A DNA stretch of 64,000 nucleotides from Actinoalloteichus hymeniacidonis (lineage in GTDB: Bacteria; Actinomycetota; Actinomycetes; Mycobacteriales; Pseudonocardiaceae), in the NCBI RefSeq assembly GCF_014203365.1, contig NZ_JACHIS010000001.1, forward strand, positions 3,658,001 to 3,722,000, read 5' to 3'. The position numbers and the translations under genes were made by a program. The notes under the pieces were generated by a model. It was given only the letters and a program-made list of their open reading frames with translations, was not told the origin of the DNA and searched no databases. This document shows, piece after piece, positions 1 to 7,405 of this stretch. Numbering within the stretch: position 1 is the stretch's first letter; every line of letters starts with the position of its first letter.

Positions 1-447
1 CAGCTTGGTACGCATTCGGAGCCAGTGGTCGAGTTACACCCGGATGTGCTACCTGTTTTTCGGCCGAATGGAGTATTCACCGCAGGCGAACGGGCGAAAG
101 TCCGCCGGCTCGACCGACTCCGCATCGACCGAGACGGGCGGGTTTCGTGCCTGCCGACTGCTGCGGGACGGGGCCGGGGAAGAGGTCGCGGCCTGACGGA
201 GGTCGGCACGATCCGCATCATCGTCCGCCACGCCGGATCTCGCATGACGAGTTCACCCTCGGCGGCCGACTGGTCCGATCCGCGAACGTATCGCGACCGA
301 TGTCCACCCGATCAGCTGAGCCGGCTACCGGCCTGCCGAACCGATGACAAAGAAGTACCCCCCTTGCGGCCCCGGTGCCCCTCCCCCTGGCACCGGGGCC
401 GCCTCTCGTCCGAGGAGTGCCACCGACCGGCCCGCGCGGCCAAGCGT
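1..447. other. Gene-poor stretch at window start
   Basis: No convincing gene is seen on either strand. The long open frames here give Arg/Pro-rich translations without hydrophobic cores, as expected for random GC-rich DNA. It lies downstream of the small Cys-rich gene on the minus strand. Confidence 0.5.
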
Positions 448-648
448 TCACCCTTGGGTCCACGCACCGCAGGGCGGCGAGAACCACGTGTCGGGCCGAC
501 CGGCGGCCATACACCGCACACAGGTCCAGGTGCGGTGGCCCAGCACGTCCGGTGTGCAGTCACAGGGATGCCAGCCGACGAGCAACTCACCGGGGCCCAA
601 CGGGTGGTGCCCACTGGGACAGCGGGACGGCCACCTCGGTTCGCTCAT
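448..648 (-). CDS. Small Cys-rich putative zinc-binding protein
   Basis: The 66-residue product has Cys at positions 10, 29, 31, 43, 46 and 60 and a compact centre reading GHHPLGPGELLVGWHPCDC followed by GHRTWTC and FSPPC. The paired cysteines suggest a metal-binding treble-clef or ribbon fold. Short actinobacterial hypothetical proteins with a similar LGPG-LVGW-C-C core are familiar to me, but I know no function for them. The start is an ATG without a clear Shine-Dalgarno box, so the N-terminus is uncertain. It stands alone, with no co-oriented neighbour within 400 bp. The ordered Cys and Trp spacing argues that it is real rather than a shadow frame; a chance open frame remains possible. Confidence 0.5.
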   Translation of the reverse strand: MSEPRWPSRCPSGHHPLGPGELLVGWHPCDCTPDVLGHRTWTCVRCMAAGRPDTWFSPPCGAWTQG

Positions 649-1056
649 ATGTTCGATGCTGCGATGCGGTTGGTTGTGATCGCAACAAGATGGGAATCAC
701 GTCGGGAGGCCGACTACCGCCTCGCTCGGCCGTGAACGGCGACCGGGCGGACACGCTTACACCCGAGATTCGCGATCACCGAGTGTTCACCGCAGCCCGA
801 TCGAAACGCGGGATCACCGGCCGCCTGCTGCCATCCCGCGGGCCAAGACCGCCCTGGCGACATGGAACGGCCCCGACGCACGGGGAAGTCGACCGTCGGG
901 GCCGTCTTCTCCCCATATCGGCAGCCGGATCGCGTGGCCGGCTAGGCCGTCCGGATGATCGTCGGGCCGACAACGCGGCGAACGGGTGATGTCCCGACCC
1001 GAGGTCATGTCCTGACGCCCAACGACGCCGACCCGCGCGGGCACCGGGATCGGACG
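649..1056. other. Intergenic region with terminator-like hairpin
   Basis: No gene is supported here. Open frames on both strands are Arg/Pro/Gly-rich. The one clear element is the long hairpin at 867-905, which lies about 150 bp past the stop of the minus-strand gene ending at 1057. Confidence 0.5.
867..905. terminator. Hairpin with 12-bp perfect stem
   Basis: Arms ACGGCCCCGACG (867-878) and CGTCGGGGCCGT (894-905) are exact complements around a 15-nt loop. On the plus strand a pyrimidine-rich CTTCTCCCC follows. The gene it serves is unclear; it could end the minus-strand transcript of the gene at 1057-1566. Confidence 0.6.
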
Positions 1057-1566
1057 TCAACCACTCCCGATCTCCGATGCGGCGTCGAGTTGCGCAGCAC
1101 AGGCGTCACGCACCAGCTCGCGGAGCTCGATGGCCGAGCCGGAGAAGCCGTCGTCCCAGACCTCGTCGACGCCGAACGCTCCCGACAACGGCAGGGCGTA
1201 GGCCTCGTCGACGTAGGACACCGCGTGCAACACCCGGTCCACGGTCCAGGCCACCCACCGTTCCTCGACGAGGCCCTGGAGACACAACCTGGCCAGGTAG
1301 CGGAAGCACGCCTCGGCGGCCTCGACCTGTGTGGCGAACGGTGCCACCGCCACTTCCTGGAGGACCGACGGCATCAGGTCGCGAATCTCCCTGGCGTCCT
1401 CGGCACCGAGACCGGCCAACTCCCGCAGTGCCGGTCCGTCCCAGCCCTGGACGAGCCACTCCGCCGCCCACCAGGGCACCCGGTCGGTCTCCAACAGACC
1501 GAGCACCCACCACGCCGCCACCTGCTCGGGCGGCGGGGTCTCCGATTCGAGCCCCGGAATGATCAT
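1057..1566 (-). CDS. Hypothetical protein, acidic, 169 aa
   Basis: The product is acidic, soluble and largely helical, with many Trp residues near the start (AAWWVLGLLETDRVPWWAAEWL). I recognise no named domain, signal peptide or membrane segment. The ATG start has a strong Shine-Dalgarno AAGGAGGG just upstream, which fixes the N-terminus. It is monocistronic: the next gene upstream on this strand is over 1.9 kb away. Regular amino-acid composition together with the good ribosome site makes it a confident gene of unknown function. Confidence 0.8.
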   Translation of the reverse strand: MIIPGLESETPPPEQVAAWWVLGLLETDRVPWWAAEWLVQGWDGPALRELAGLGAEDAREIRDLMPSVLQEVAVAPFATQVEAAEACFRYLARLCLQGLVEERWVAWTVDRVLHAVSYVDEAYALPLSGAFGVDEVWDDGFSGSAIELRELVRDACAAQLDAASEIGSG

Positions 1567-1799
1567 TCCCTCCTTTCTAGCCCTGCAGTGCGGGCAAGAC
1601 CATCTCCTTTCCCGAATCGGAGCCGATCAGAGCAGTGATCGGGCGGACACCGCGACTACGCGGAACCACGAGCGGCGTCGAACTCGCAACGCTCACCCGA
1701 TCGGGAGCGATTCCCACCGACCGAACCAACGTGAAGCCCGAGATCGGACCGATACGGCTACCGTGTGGTGACCGCTTCACTCGTCCAAGGGAGCAGTCC

Positions 1800-1997
1800 A
1801 TGACCTATCTCGGTCCGGGCCTGCGCCGGTCGGCAGGTGGCTCACCGCACGAGTCCTCGGTCGAGATCGCACAGGCGCCCGGTCTCACCTGCATCCGCGA
1901 CGCGAAACACCGCCACGGCGGAACTCTCGAGATCAGCAGGCGCCGGTTCCTCGATTTCATCCGCGCGATCAAACAGGACCGCCTGCGCCGACCATGA
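1800..1997 (+). CDS. DUF397 domain protein
   Basis: This 65-residue protein matches the DUF397 pattern: an ESSVEIA strand, then TCIRDAKHRHGGTLEISR and a C-terminal helix RRFLDFIRAIKQ. DUF397 proteins are small actinobacterial proteins usually encoded beside an XRE-type regulator and are thought to act as its partner or antitoxin-like antagonist. Here no XRE gene is adjacent; the nearest helix-turn-helix gene is the MmyB-type regulator about 3 kb away on the other strand. The N-terminus lacks the usual WRKSSYS strand and is short. The ATG is preceded by AAGGGAG at a suitable distance. Confidence 0.8.
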   Translation: MTYLGPGLRRSAGGSPHESSVEIAQAPGLTCIRDAKHRHGGTLEISRRRFLDFIRAIKQDRLRRP

Positions 1998-2155
1998 ACA
2001 ACTACTTTCGGTGATGGTTCCTCGACCGAGGGTGTGGGCTTCCGTATGCTGCTGCACCGGAGACGCCGCGTCAGACCGCGTCCGCCCTATCAGAGGCAGG
2101 GGCGGTGAACCGACGCAGCGCCGACTGGGGCAGTGATCGTGAGGAGAAGCCTGAA

Positions 2156-3454
2156 GTGACCCGAGTGCTGTTGTGCGCGATACCGGTCTATGGCCATGTG
2201 ATGCCGCTACGCCGGATCGCACGGGATCTCGTCGAACGCGGCTACGACGTCCTCTTCCTCACCGGAAGTCTGTTCCGCACCGCCATCGAGCAGACCGGGG
2301 CCCGGTTCTGCCCGCTACCCGCCGAGGCCGACATCGTCACCGGGTTCGACGAGCTGTTCCCCGAACGCGAGACGATCAGGTCGCCTGCCGAGCGGCTGGA
2401 GTTCGACGCCCAACATGTCTTCGCCCGGCCGATGGTCGCCCAACACCAGGCGATCCAGGCGCTGCTCGCCGAGGACGGGGCGGAGCCGACGATCATCCTG
2501 CACGACACCGTGTTCCTCGGAGTCTGGCCCATCCGGCACGGCGCACCAGGCATCGAGCCCTTGGGCGTGGTCGGGATCGGCGTCGTCCCGCTCCCGCTGG
2601 CCGATATCGATCACGCGCCCTTCGGCTACGGCTTGTTGCCGGACTCCTCGGTGGAAGGACGTGACCGCAACCGGCGGCTGGCGGCGGAGGCCCGGGAGCT
2701 CACGGACGCGGGCTCGTACCGCGAGCTGGTCGCGGGGTTCCAGCGTGCCGGTGCGACGGAACCGCCGCCGCAGATGTCCCGAGGCCTGGTGTGCGTGCCG
2801 GACCGCTTCCTGCAGCTCAGCATCGAGAGTCTGGACTACCCCCGCAGCGAGCCGCTCCCGCCGCAGTTGCGCTATGTCGGCGCACTGCCTCCGGAGCAGG
2901 ACATCGAGGCCACGCTCCCCGAGTGGTGGGACGAGGTGGTCGCGGCGGACCGGGTGGCGGTGGTCTCCCAGGGCACCCTCGCCAATGCGAACCTCGGCAT
3001 GCTGATCGAACCGACATTGCGCGCGCTGGCCGACCTCGACGTGCTCGTGGTGGTCTGCACCGGCCGCGATGTCACACCGACGGACGTCCCGGCAAACGCC
3101 AGGGTGGCCGAGTTCATCCCCTTCGATCTGCTGCTGCCCCACGTCGACGTGCTGGTCAGCAATGGCGGGTTCGGCGGTGTCCAGCAGGCCCTGTCTCACG
3201 GCGTCCCGCTGGTGCTCGCCGGATCCACCGAGGACAAGGTGGAGGTCGGTGCCCGCGCGGAGTGGTCGGGGGCGGCCGTGAACCTGGCCACCGGCGAACC
3301 GGACGAGTCCGATATCCGCAAGGCCGTCGAGGAGACCCTGCAGGATCCGAGCCGTACCGAGCGGGCCGGGCAGTTGCGATCGGAGTACGCCGCCCGCGAC
3401 CCGTATCAGGCGATCGTCAACGCCATCGAGGAGCTGGCCGGAGGTCAGGGGTGA
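2156..3454 (+). CDS. MGT/UGT-like glycosyltransferase (GT-B, family 1)
   Basis: Predicted GT-B glycosyltransferase that would move a sugar from an NDP-sugar to a small acceptor. The N-terminal Rossmann domain opens with VLLCAIPVYGHVMPLRRIARDL, a typical GT1 start with the catalytic-type His after GH. The C-terminal donor domain has FIPFDLLLPHVDVLVSNGGFGG followed by GVPLVLAG and an ED motif, the NDP-sugar binding region of macrolide-type and YjiC-type enzymes. Length, 432 aa, is normal. The GTG start at 2156 is chosen because GAGGAG lies about 9 nt upstream; an in-frame GTG at 2105 lacks one. It converges with the ATP-grasp gene, leaving only an 18-bp gap. The acceptor cannot be read from the sequence. 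Confidence 0.88.
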   Translation: MTRVLLCAIPVYGHVMPLRRIARDLVERGYDVLFLTGSLFRTAIEQTGARFCPLPAEADIVTGFDELFPERETIRSPAERLEFDAQHVFARPMVAQHQAIQALLAEDGAEPTIILHDTVFLGVWPIRHGAPGIEPLGVVGIGVVPLPLADIDHAPFGYGLLPDSSVEGRDRNRRLAAEARELTDAGSYRELVAGFQRAGATEPPPQMSRGLVCVPDRFLQLSIESLDYPRSEPLPPQLRYVGALPPEQDIEATLPEWWDEVVAADRVAVVSQGTLANANLGMLIEPTLRALADLDVLVVVCTGRDVTPTDVPANARVAEFIPFDLLLPHVDVLVSNGGFGGVQQALSHGVPLVLAGSTEDKVEVGARAEWSGAAVNLATGEPDESDIRKAVEETLQDPSRTERAGQLRSEYAARDPYQAIVNAIEELAGGQG

Positions 3455-3472
3455 GCGGGGACACCGGCCGGG

Positions 3473-4693
3473 TCACACGGTCAGGCTCCCCTTGGCACGA
3501 CCCGATGCGGTGAGCAGCGAGCTCACCTCGAGTGCCGTCGAGGCCAGTCGTTGCGGCGAATCGGCCATGAGTGCGTCCGGCGGGAAACCGCGCAGCCATT
3601 TCGCCAACAGGACCGGGTCCTCGGCGGTGACCAGCCAACGCTGGGCATCCGAGGCGATCCACCGGTCGGTCGGCGAGGGGAACCTCGGTCGGACCCGGAC
3701 TCCGGCCGGTAACACCGGCGATTCGACGTCGAGCCGGACCGGCAGTTCCATCGCGAGTCTGCGGGCGGGCGGCACGGCCCACGGCTGGCCGAGGCACAGG
3801 TCGACGAAGGCGTCGTAGGGATCGAGGCCGGTGGCGTTACCACCGAGATCCGCCAGGCTGCTCAAGCCGCCGTCGACCCGAAGGACCTGGAGTCGTCCTC
3901 CGCAGATGGCGAAGTCGATCCGCCATGGGCCCCGTACGTCGAAGTTCGCCAGCACATCGCGGATGAAGTAGGTGAGGTCGAAGCCGACGGAGGTGGGCAG
4001 CGCCACCGGTGCCAGTCCGGTCCGGTGGGTAGCGGCATGCCTGGGGTCGGCCCGGCCGAAGGAGACGATCGGCCACAGTTCGGTGACGCCGCCCGCGCTC
4101 ATCAGTTCCAGGCCGAACTCCTCACCGCCGCAGGCGTGCTGGACGACGAGGGGGGACCCGGTGGCGGGCAGGGCGGCGATCGCGTCGCGGTCGGCGAGGT
4201 GCGCACGCCTGCGGTCCGGCGGCGCCGTGGCCTGCTCGACCACGACGGGGAACCCGCCGACCTTGGCGACCGCCGCCTCGATCTCGCTTCGGCGTCGGCA
4301 GATCACGGTCCGAGGAACCGGCCAGTTCTCGTCCTGCGCGATCCGGTGGAACAGCGCCTGGTCCGTGACCAGGTCGGCGAACGCCGTCGAGTGCACGACC
4401 GCCCGGCGTCCGCACCCGCGCCACCGCTCGGCCGCCGCAGCCAGGGTGGGCAGCAGTCGACCCTGCTCGATCGGGCACAGACTCGGCACGACCAACTCGA
4501 TGCGTTCCTCGGTCCAGGCGTCCACCAGTTCGCCCTGTTCGGTTGATCCGACGATGGGCCGGTGGCGAGATCGTCTTCCGACGTAGCCGGTGACGTCGGT
4601 GGGGCTCAGCAACAGCAGATCGTGCCGCCCCGACCGGGTGATGGAGTCGACGACCCGCTCGGCGCGGAACTCTCCGATGACGGCGATCCTCAT
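3473..4693 (-). CDS. ATP-grasp domain protein
   Basis: 406-aa protein of ATP-grasp type, likely an ATP-dependent carboxylate-amine ligase acting in the cytosol. The N-terminal domain starts with a Rossmann-like MRIAVIGEFRAERVVDSI. The middle has the ATP-grasp small-domain strand GGFPVVVEQA with a later GSPLVVQHACGGEEFGLELMSAGG. The C-terminal lobe has GPWRIDFAICGGRLQVLRVDGG, resembling the metal and phosphate site. The start is placed at the ATG at 4693, preceded by GAAGGACGAGG; a longer open frame upstream is Arg-rich and unlikely. The substrate is unknown. ATP-grasp enzymes beside glycosyltransferases occur in natural-product loci, but the convergent orientation does not show co-regulation. 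Confidence 0.8.
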   Translation of the reverse strand: MRIAVIGEFRAERVVDSITRSGRHDLLLLSPTDVTGYVGRRSRHRPIVGSTEQGELVDAWTEERIELVVPSLCPIEQGRLLPTLAAAAERWRGCGRRAVVHSTAFADLVTDQALFHRIAQDENWPVPRTVICRRRSEIEAAVAKVGGFPVVVEQATAPPDRRRAHLADRDAIAALPATGSPLVVQHACGGEEFGLELMSAGGVTELWPIVSFGRADPRHAATHRTGLAPVALPTSVGFDLTYFIRDVLANFDVRGPWRIDFAICGGRLQVLRVDGGLSSLADLGGNATGLDPYDAFVDLCLGQPWAVPPARRLAMELPVRLDVESPVLPAGVRVRPRFPSPTDRWIASDAQRWLVTAEDPVLLAKWLRGFPPDALMADSPQRLASTALEVSSLLTASGRAKGSLTV

Positions 4694-4895
4694 GTGACTG
4701 CCTCGTCCTTCGTCGGTAAGCCCGGCCACCCGGACGACCGTTGTCCTGACGTCGTCTCGGGTCGCGGGTTCGAGCCGTCCGATCGGCCGTGTTCGCGGCG
4801 GCTGGCGAACGCCGGTGAAGCCCCGCCACCGCCATTCGACCACTCTTCGTGACCAATGTCGATCACTTACGGTGATTACCTCGGTTGCACGGGCG

Positions 4896-5789
4896 TTACG
4901 CGAAACGGAGTCGCGTTTCGAGGTCTCCTGCCGCCATCGGTACTCCGGATGAATGCGGTGCGCTGATCGACTCCGGCTCGACCACCCGCAGGGCCCGCAA
5001 CATGCCCAGGGCCTCCGCACTGCGGCTGCCGGGTTCCGCGTGGTAGATCACGAGCTGTTGGCCCGCCGCGCCACGCACGTCGAACGCCTGGTAGGTCAGG
5101 GTCAGCGCTCCCACGTCGGGATGAAGGAAGTCCTTTGCCTCGTGGGTCTTACCCCGGACCTGGTGGGTCCCCCACAGCTCGCGGAACGCCGGACTGCCCT
5201 CGGACAGCGCCTCGATCAGCGACTCGAATCTCGGATCGTGCTGCGCGAAACCCGAGGCCGATCGCAGGTTGGCCACCGTGGCCTGGGCCGCTCGATCCCA
5301 CTGCGGGTAGAACCGTCGGGCGGCCGGATGCAGGAAGACCATCTCCGCCAGGTTCCCTGCGGGACGCAACGGCGCGAACAACGCGTCGGCCAGGGCATTG
5401 GTGGCGAGCACGTCCAGCATGCGGTTGATGACGAACACCGGGGTGGCGAGGTAGCCGTCGATCAACTGGCGCAACTCGACGCCGACGCCGGGCTCGATCG
5501 CCGATTCGGCAGGCGGCGTCGAGCCCGCCAGCCGGTACAGGTGCTCCCGCGCGGCCGGGCCGAGATCGAGCGCGCGGGCCAGCGCATCCAGCACCTGCGG
5601 CGACGGGTTGCGTTCCCTGCCCTGCTCCAGGCGGGTGTAGTAGTCGACGTTCACCCCGGCGAGGACGGCGACCTCCTCACGCCGTAGCCCGCTCACCTTG
5701 CGCTGCCCGGAGTACAGCAGACCCGCGTCCTGGGGAGTCCGCTGTGCGCGGCGCGCTCGGAGGAACTCGCCCAACCCGCTACCCGTCAT
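4896..5789 (-). CDS. XRE-family regulator with MmyB-like ligand domain
   Basis: DNA-binding regulator of 297 aa. Residues about 5-75 form an XRE helix-turn-helix (FLRARRAQRTPQDAG, then GLRREEVAVLAGVNVDYYTRLEQGRE). The rest matches the MmyB-like C-terminal domain: DGYLATPVFVINRMLDVLATNALADALF, then FLHPAARRFYPQWDRAA and the terminal FDVRGAAGQQLVIYHAEPGS. Such proteins are common in actinobacteria and usually control a nearby oxidoreductase gene; none is adjacent here. The ATG at 5789 follows a TACCGT box by 6 nt, which suggests a leaderless transcript. A palindrome at 5822-5842 lies just upstream and could be its operator. Confidence 0.87.
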   Translation of the reverse strand: MTGSGLGEFLRARRAQRTPQDAGLLYSGQRKVSGLRREEVAVLAGVNVDYYTRLEQGRERNPSPQVLDALARALDLGPAAREHLYRLAGSTPPAESAIEPGVGVELRQLIDGYLATPVFVINRMLDVLATNALADALFAPLRPAGNLAEMVFLHPAARRFYPQWDRAAQATVANLRSASGFAQHDPRFESLIEALSEGSPAFRELWGTHQVRGKTHEAKDFLHPDVGALTLTYQAFDVRGAAGQQLVIYHAEPGSRSAEALGMLRALRVVEPESISAPHSSGVPMAAGDLETRLRFA

Positions 5790-5795
5790 ATCCCC

Positions 5796-5801
5796 ACGGT
5801 A
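5796..5801 (-). promoter_or_regulatory. -10 box (TACCGT), leaderless start of MmyB-type regulator
   Basis: TACCGT read on the minus strand ends 6 nt before the ATG at 5789, the spacing expected when transcription begins at or next to the start codon. No Shine-Dalgarno box is present. Confidence 0.5.
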
Positions 5802-5821
5802 GGGGCACCGCACGTCGACGA

Positions 5822-5842
5822 GGTGGGTATGTCACACCCACC
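5822..5842. promoter_or_regulatory. Palindrome, candidate operator
   Basis: Arms GGTGGGT (5822-5828) and ACCCACC (5836-5842) are exact inverted repeats around a 7-nt centre, ATGTCAC. It lies about 20 bp upstream of the -10 box of the MmyB-type regulator gene. A dimeric regulator would suit this spacing, so autoregulation is inferred. Confidence 0.45.
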
Positions 5843-5899
5843 CAACCTGGACCTCGGACGCCTCGAGATCGATACTGGATCATCGCCGAGAGCGTGGGT

Positions 5900-5905
5900 T
5901 AATCT
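5900..5905 (+). promoter_or_regulatory. -10 box (TAATCT) of the ECF uptake operon
   Basis: TAATCT fits the actinobacterial TANNNT consensus. It would start transcription near 5912, at the 5' edge of the cobalamin riboswitch fold. No clear TTGNNN -35 box is visible. Confidence 0.5.
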
Positions 5906-6062
5906 GCTCGGTGGCCTGTCCCGCCGGTTGCCGCCGGTGGACGACGGCGACAACTCCATACGTCTCTCGGGCGGGGGAAGCCGGTGACAATCCGGCGCTG
6001 ACCCGCAACCGTGAATCGTGCGCCGTCCGCATGATGAGCCGGATCACCCGCCGGAGACGAGC
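5906..6062 (+). ncRNA. Cobalamin (B12) riboswitch
   Basis: The core has the family signature in order: GGGGAAGCCGGTG at about 5974-5986, ACAATCCGGCGCTGACCCGC just after, then AACCGTGA. Downstream, GAGCCGGATCACCCGCC matches the conserved GAG-CAGGA-ACC-GCC segment. CCCGCC near 5920 can pair with GGCGGG near 5970 to form the arm enclosing the core. Ligand binding normally lowers expression of the downstream gene. The next genes on this strand are an ECF-type vitamin transporter, which fits B12-controlled uptake. Exact ends are approximate. Confidence 0.88.
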
Positions 6063-6307
6063 GGCTTCAAACACTGTCGTGGTCCACGGTGGGAGCCCGA
6101 ATCGGCAGACATGCGTCTGCGCCGGCTCTCGCCGGTCGCCGCAGGCATGCCGCCGGTTCGGACGCCTCTTCCCAGACCCACTCGGGAAAGGCGTTCTTGA
6201 ACGATGCTGGGTGGGCCGGGCAGGACACCGCGCGGTCGAGCGCGGACCGCCGAACCGACCAGACGCTCCGACCATGCCGAACACCGCATCGAGATCGGGC
6301 GGGCCGG
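6063..6307 (+). promoter_or_regulatory. Long leader between riboswitch and ECF operon
   Basis: About 245 nt separate the aptamer from the T-component gene. It contains a short hairpin, GCAGAC/GTCTGC (6105-6120), followed by a second inverted pair CGGC/GCCG just after. No U-run follows, so the mode of control cannot be read from it. A longer start of the T gene within this leader is possible but the translation there looks non-coding. Confidence 0.4.
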
Positions 6308-7405
6308 GTGAACGGCGTCGCGAGTCTGCTGGGCAGCGCCCTGCCGCGCCCGCTGCATCCCGGAGCCTGGTGGTTATGGGCGCTGGCACTGGCCGCGGCG
6401 GCGAGTCGGACCACCAATCCGCTGTTACTGGGCCTGATCCTGACGGTCGCGGGCTACGTGGTGGTCCAGCGGCGTGGGAGTGCGCCGTGGGCGGCGACCT
6501 TCCGGATGTACGTGTACCTCGGGGTGTTCGTCGTCATCATGCGGGTGTTGTGGCGAGTGGTCTTCGGCGGCGGCGCTGGCGAGCACATCCTGTTCGCGCT
6601 GCCGGAGATCACCCTTCCCGAGGCGGCGGCGGGGATCCGGCTCCTCGGCCCGGTGAGCGCCGAGCAGGTCCTCGGCGGCTTCTACGACGGTCTCCGGCTG
6701 GCGACCATGTTGATCTGTCTCGGCGCCGCGAACTCACTGGCCGATCCACGACGGATGCTCAAGGCGGTGCCCGCCGCGCTGTACCAGATCAGCACCTCGG
6801 TGGTCGTCGCGCTCTCGGTGGCGCCACAGCTGATGGAGAGCGTGCTACGCGTACGGCGGGCCAGAAGGCTGCGTGGTGGCGGCGGACGCGGGATGCGGGC
6901 GTTGCGGGGGATCATCGTTCCCGTACTGGCCGACGCGCTGGACCGATCGCTCGCCCTGGCCTCCGCCATGGATTCACGGGGCTATGGCCGACTCGGCGAC
7001 ACACCGGCGAGAACGCGCCGATGGACCGGTGGTCTGGTGATCGCCGGCCTGTTGGGGGTCTGCGTCGGCGTCTACGGCCTGCTGGGCGGTACCGGACCCG
7101 TGTTCGGCCCGGCGATCACGGTCACCGGATTACTCCTGGCCGGCTCGGGTTTCGCGTTGGCGGGCCGTCGCATCCGGCGCAGCGTCTATCGGCCGGACCG
7201 CTGGCGGCTACCGGAGACCTCGGTGGTGATCTGCGGGCTGATCACGGTGATCCTGCTCGTGGTGGGCGCCGAGCTCGACCCGCTGAGTCTGCATCCCGCA
7301 CTGAGCCCGCCGAGTTGGCCGACGGCGACGCTCCTACCGGTTCTCGGCATTCTCGCGGGGGTCGCCCCCGCCTGGCTCGCCCCACCGCCGGAGGTAACCG
7401 CGTGA
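6308..7405 (+). CDS. ECF transporter T component (EcfT/CbiQ family)
   Basis: Integral membrane coupling subunit of an energy-coupling factor transporter. The 365-aa product has hydrophobic stretches near the N-terminus (WWLWALALAAAASRTTNPLLLGLILTVAGY), in the middle and at the C-terminus. It carries the two cytoplasmic Ala-Arg-Gly coupling motifs: RVRRARRLRG and the later LASAMDSRGYG, which contact the ATPase. The GTG at 6308 is chosen because hydrophobic sequence starts soon after it; the upstream extension is Arg-rich. The gene overlaps the ATPase gene by 4 bp. It is the first gene after a cobalamin riboswitch, so it likely corresponds to the CbrV-type subunit of a B12 or B12-precursor importer. 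Confidence 0.85.
   Translation: MNGVASLLGSALPRPLHPGAWWLWALALAAAASRTTNPLLLGLILTVAGYVVVQRRGSAPWAATFRMYVYLGVFVVIMRVLWRVVFGGGAGEHILFALPEITLPEAAAGIRLLGPVSAEQVLGGFYDGLRLATMLICLGAANSLADPRRMLKAVPAALYQISTSVVVALSVAPQLMESVLRVRRARRLRGGGGRGMRALRGIIVPVLADALDRSLALASAMDSRGYGRLGDTPARTRRWTGGLVIAGLLGVCVGVYGLLGGTGPVFGPAITVTGLLLAGSGFALAGRRIRRSVYRPDRWRLPETSVVICGLITVILLVVGAELDPLSLHPALSPPSWPTATLLPVLGILAGVAPAWLAPPPEVTA

Noticed and set aside
25-735. 236-codon open frame on the plus strand at the window start
   Set aside because: It is Arg/Pro/Gly-rich, lacks hydrophobic segments and overlaps a better supported small Cys-rich gene on the other strand.
6089-6307. N-terminal extension of the T component
   Set aside because: The residues are Arg/Ser-rich and lie in the riboswitch leader; hydrophobic sequence begins only after the GTG at 6308.
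5911-7401. Upstream half of the long plus-strand frame that ends in the ECF ATPase
   Set aside because: It crosses the riboswitch and the T-component gene in another frame; the translation before the GTG at 7402 is low-complexity.
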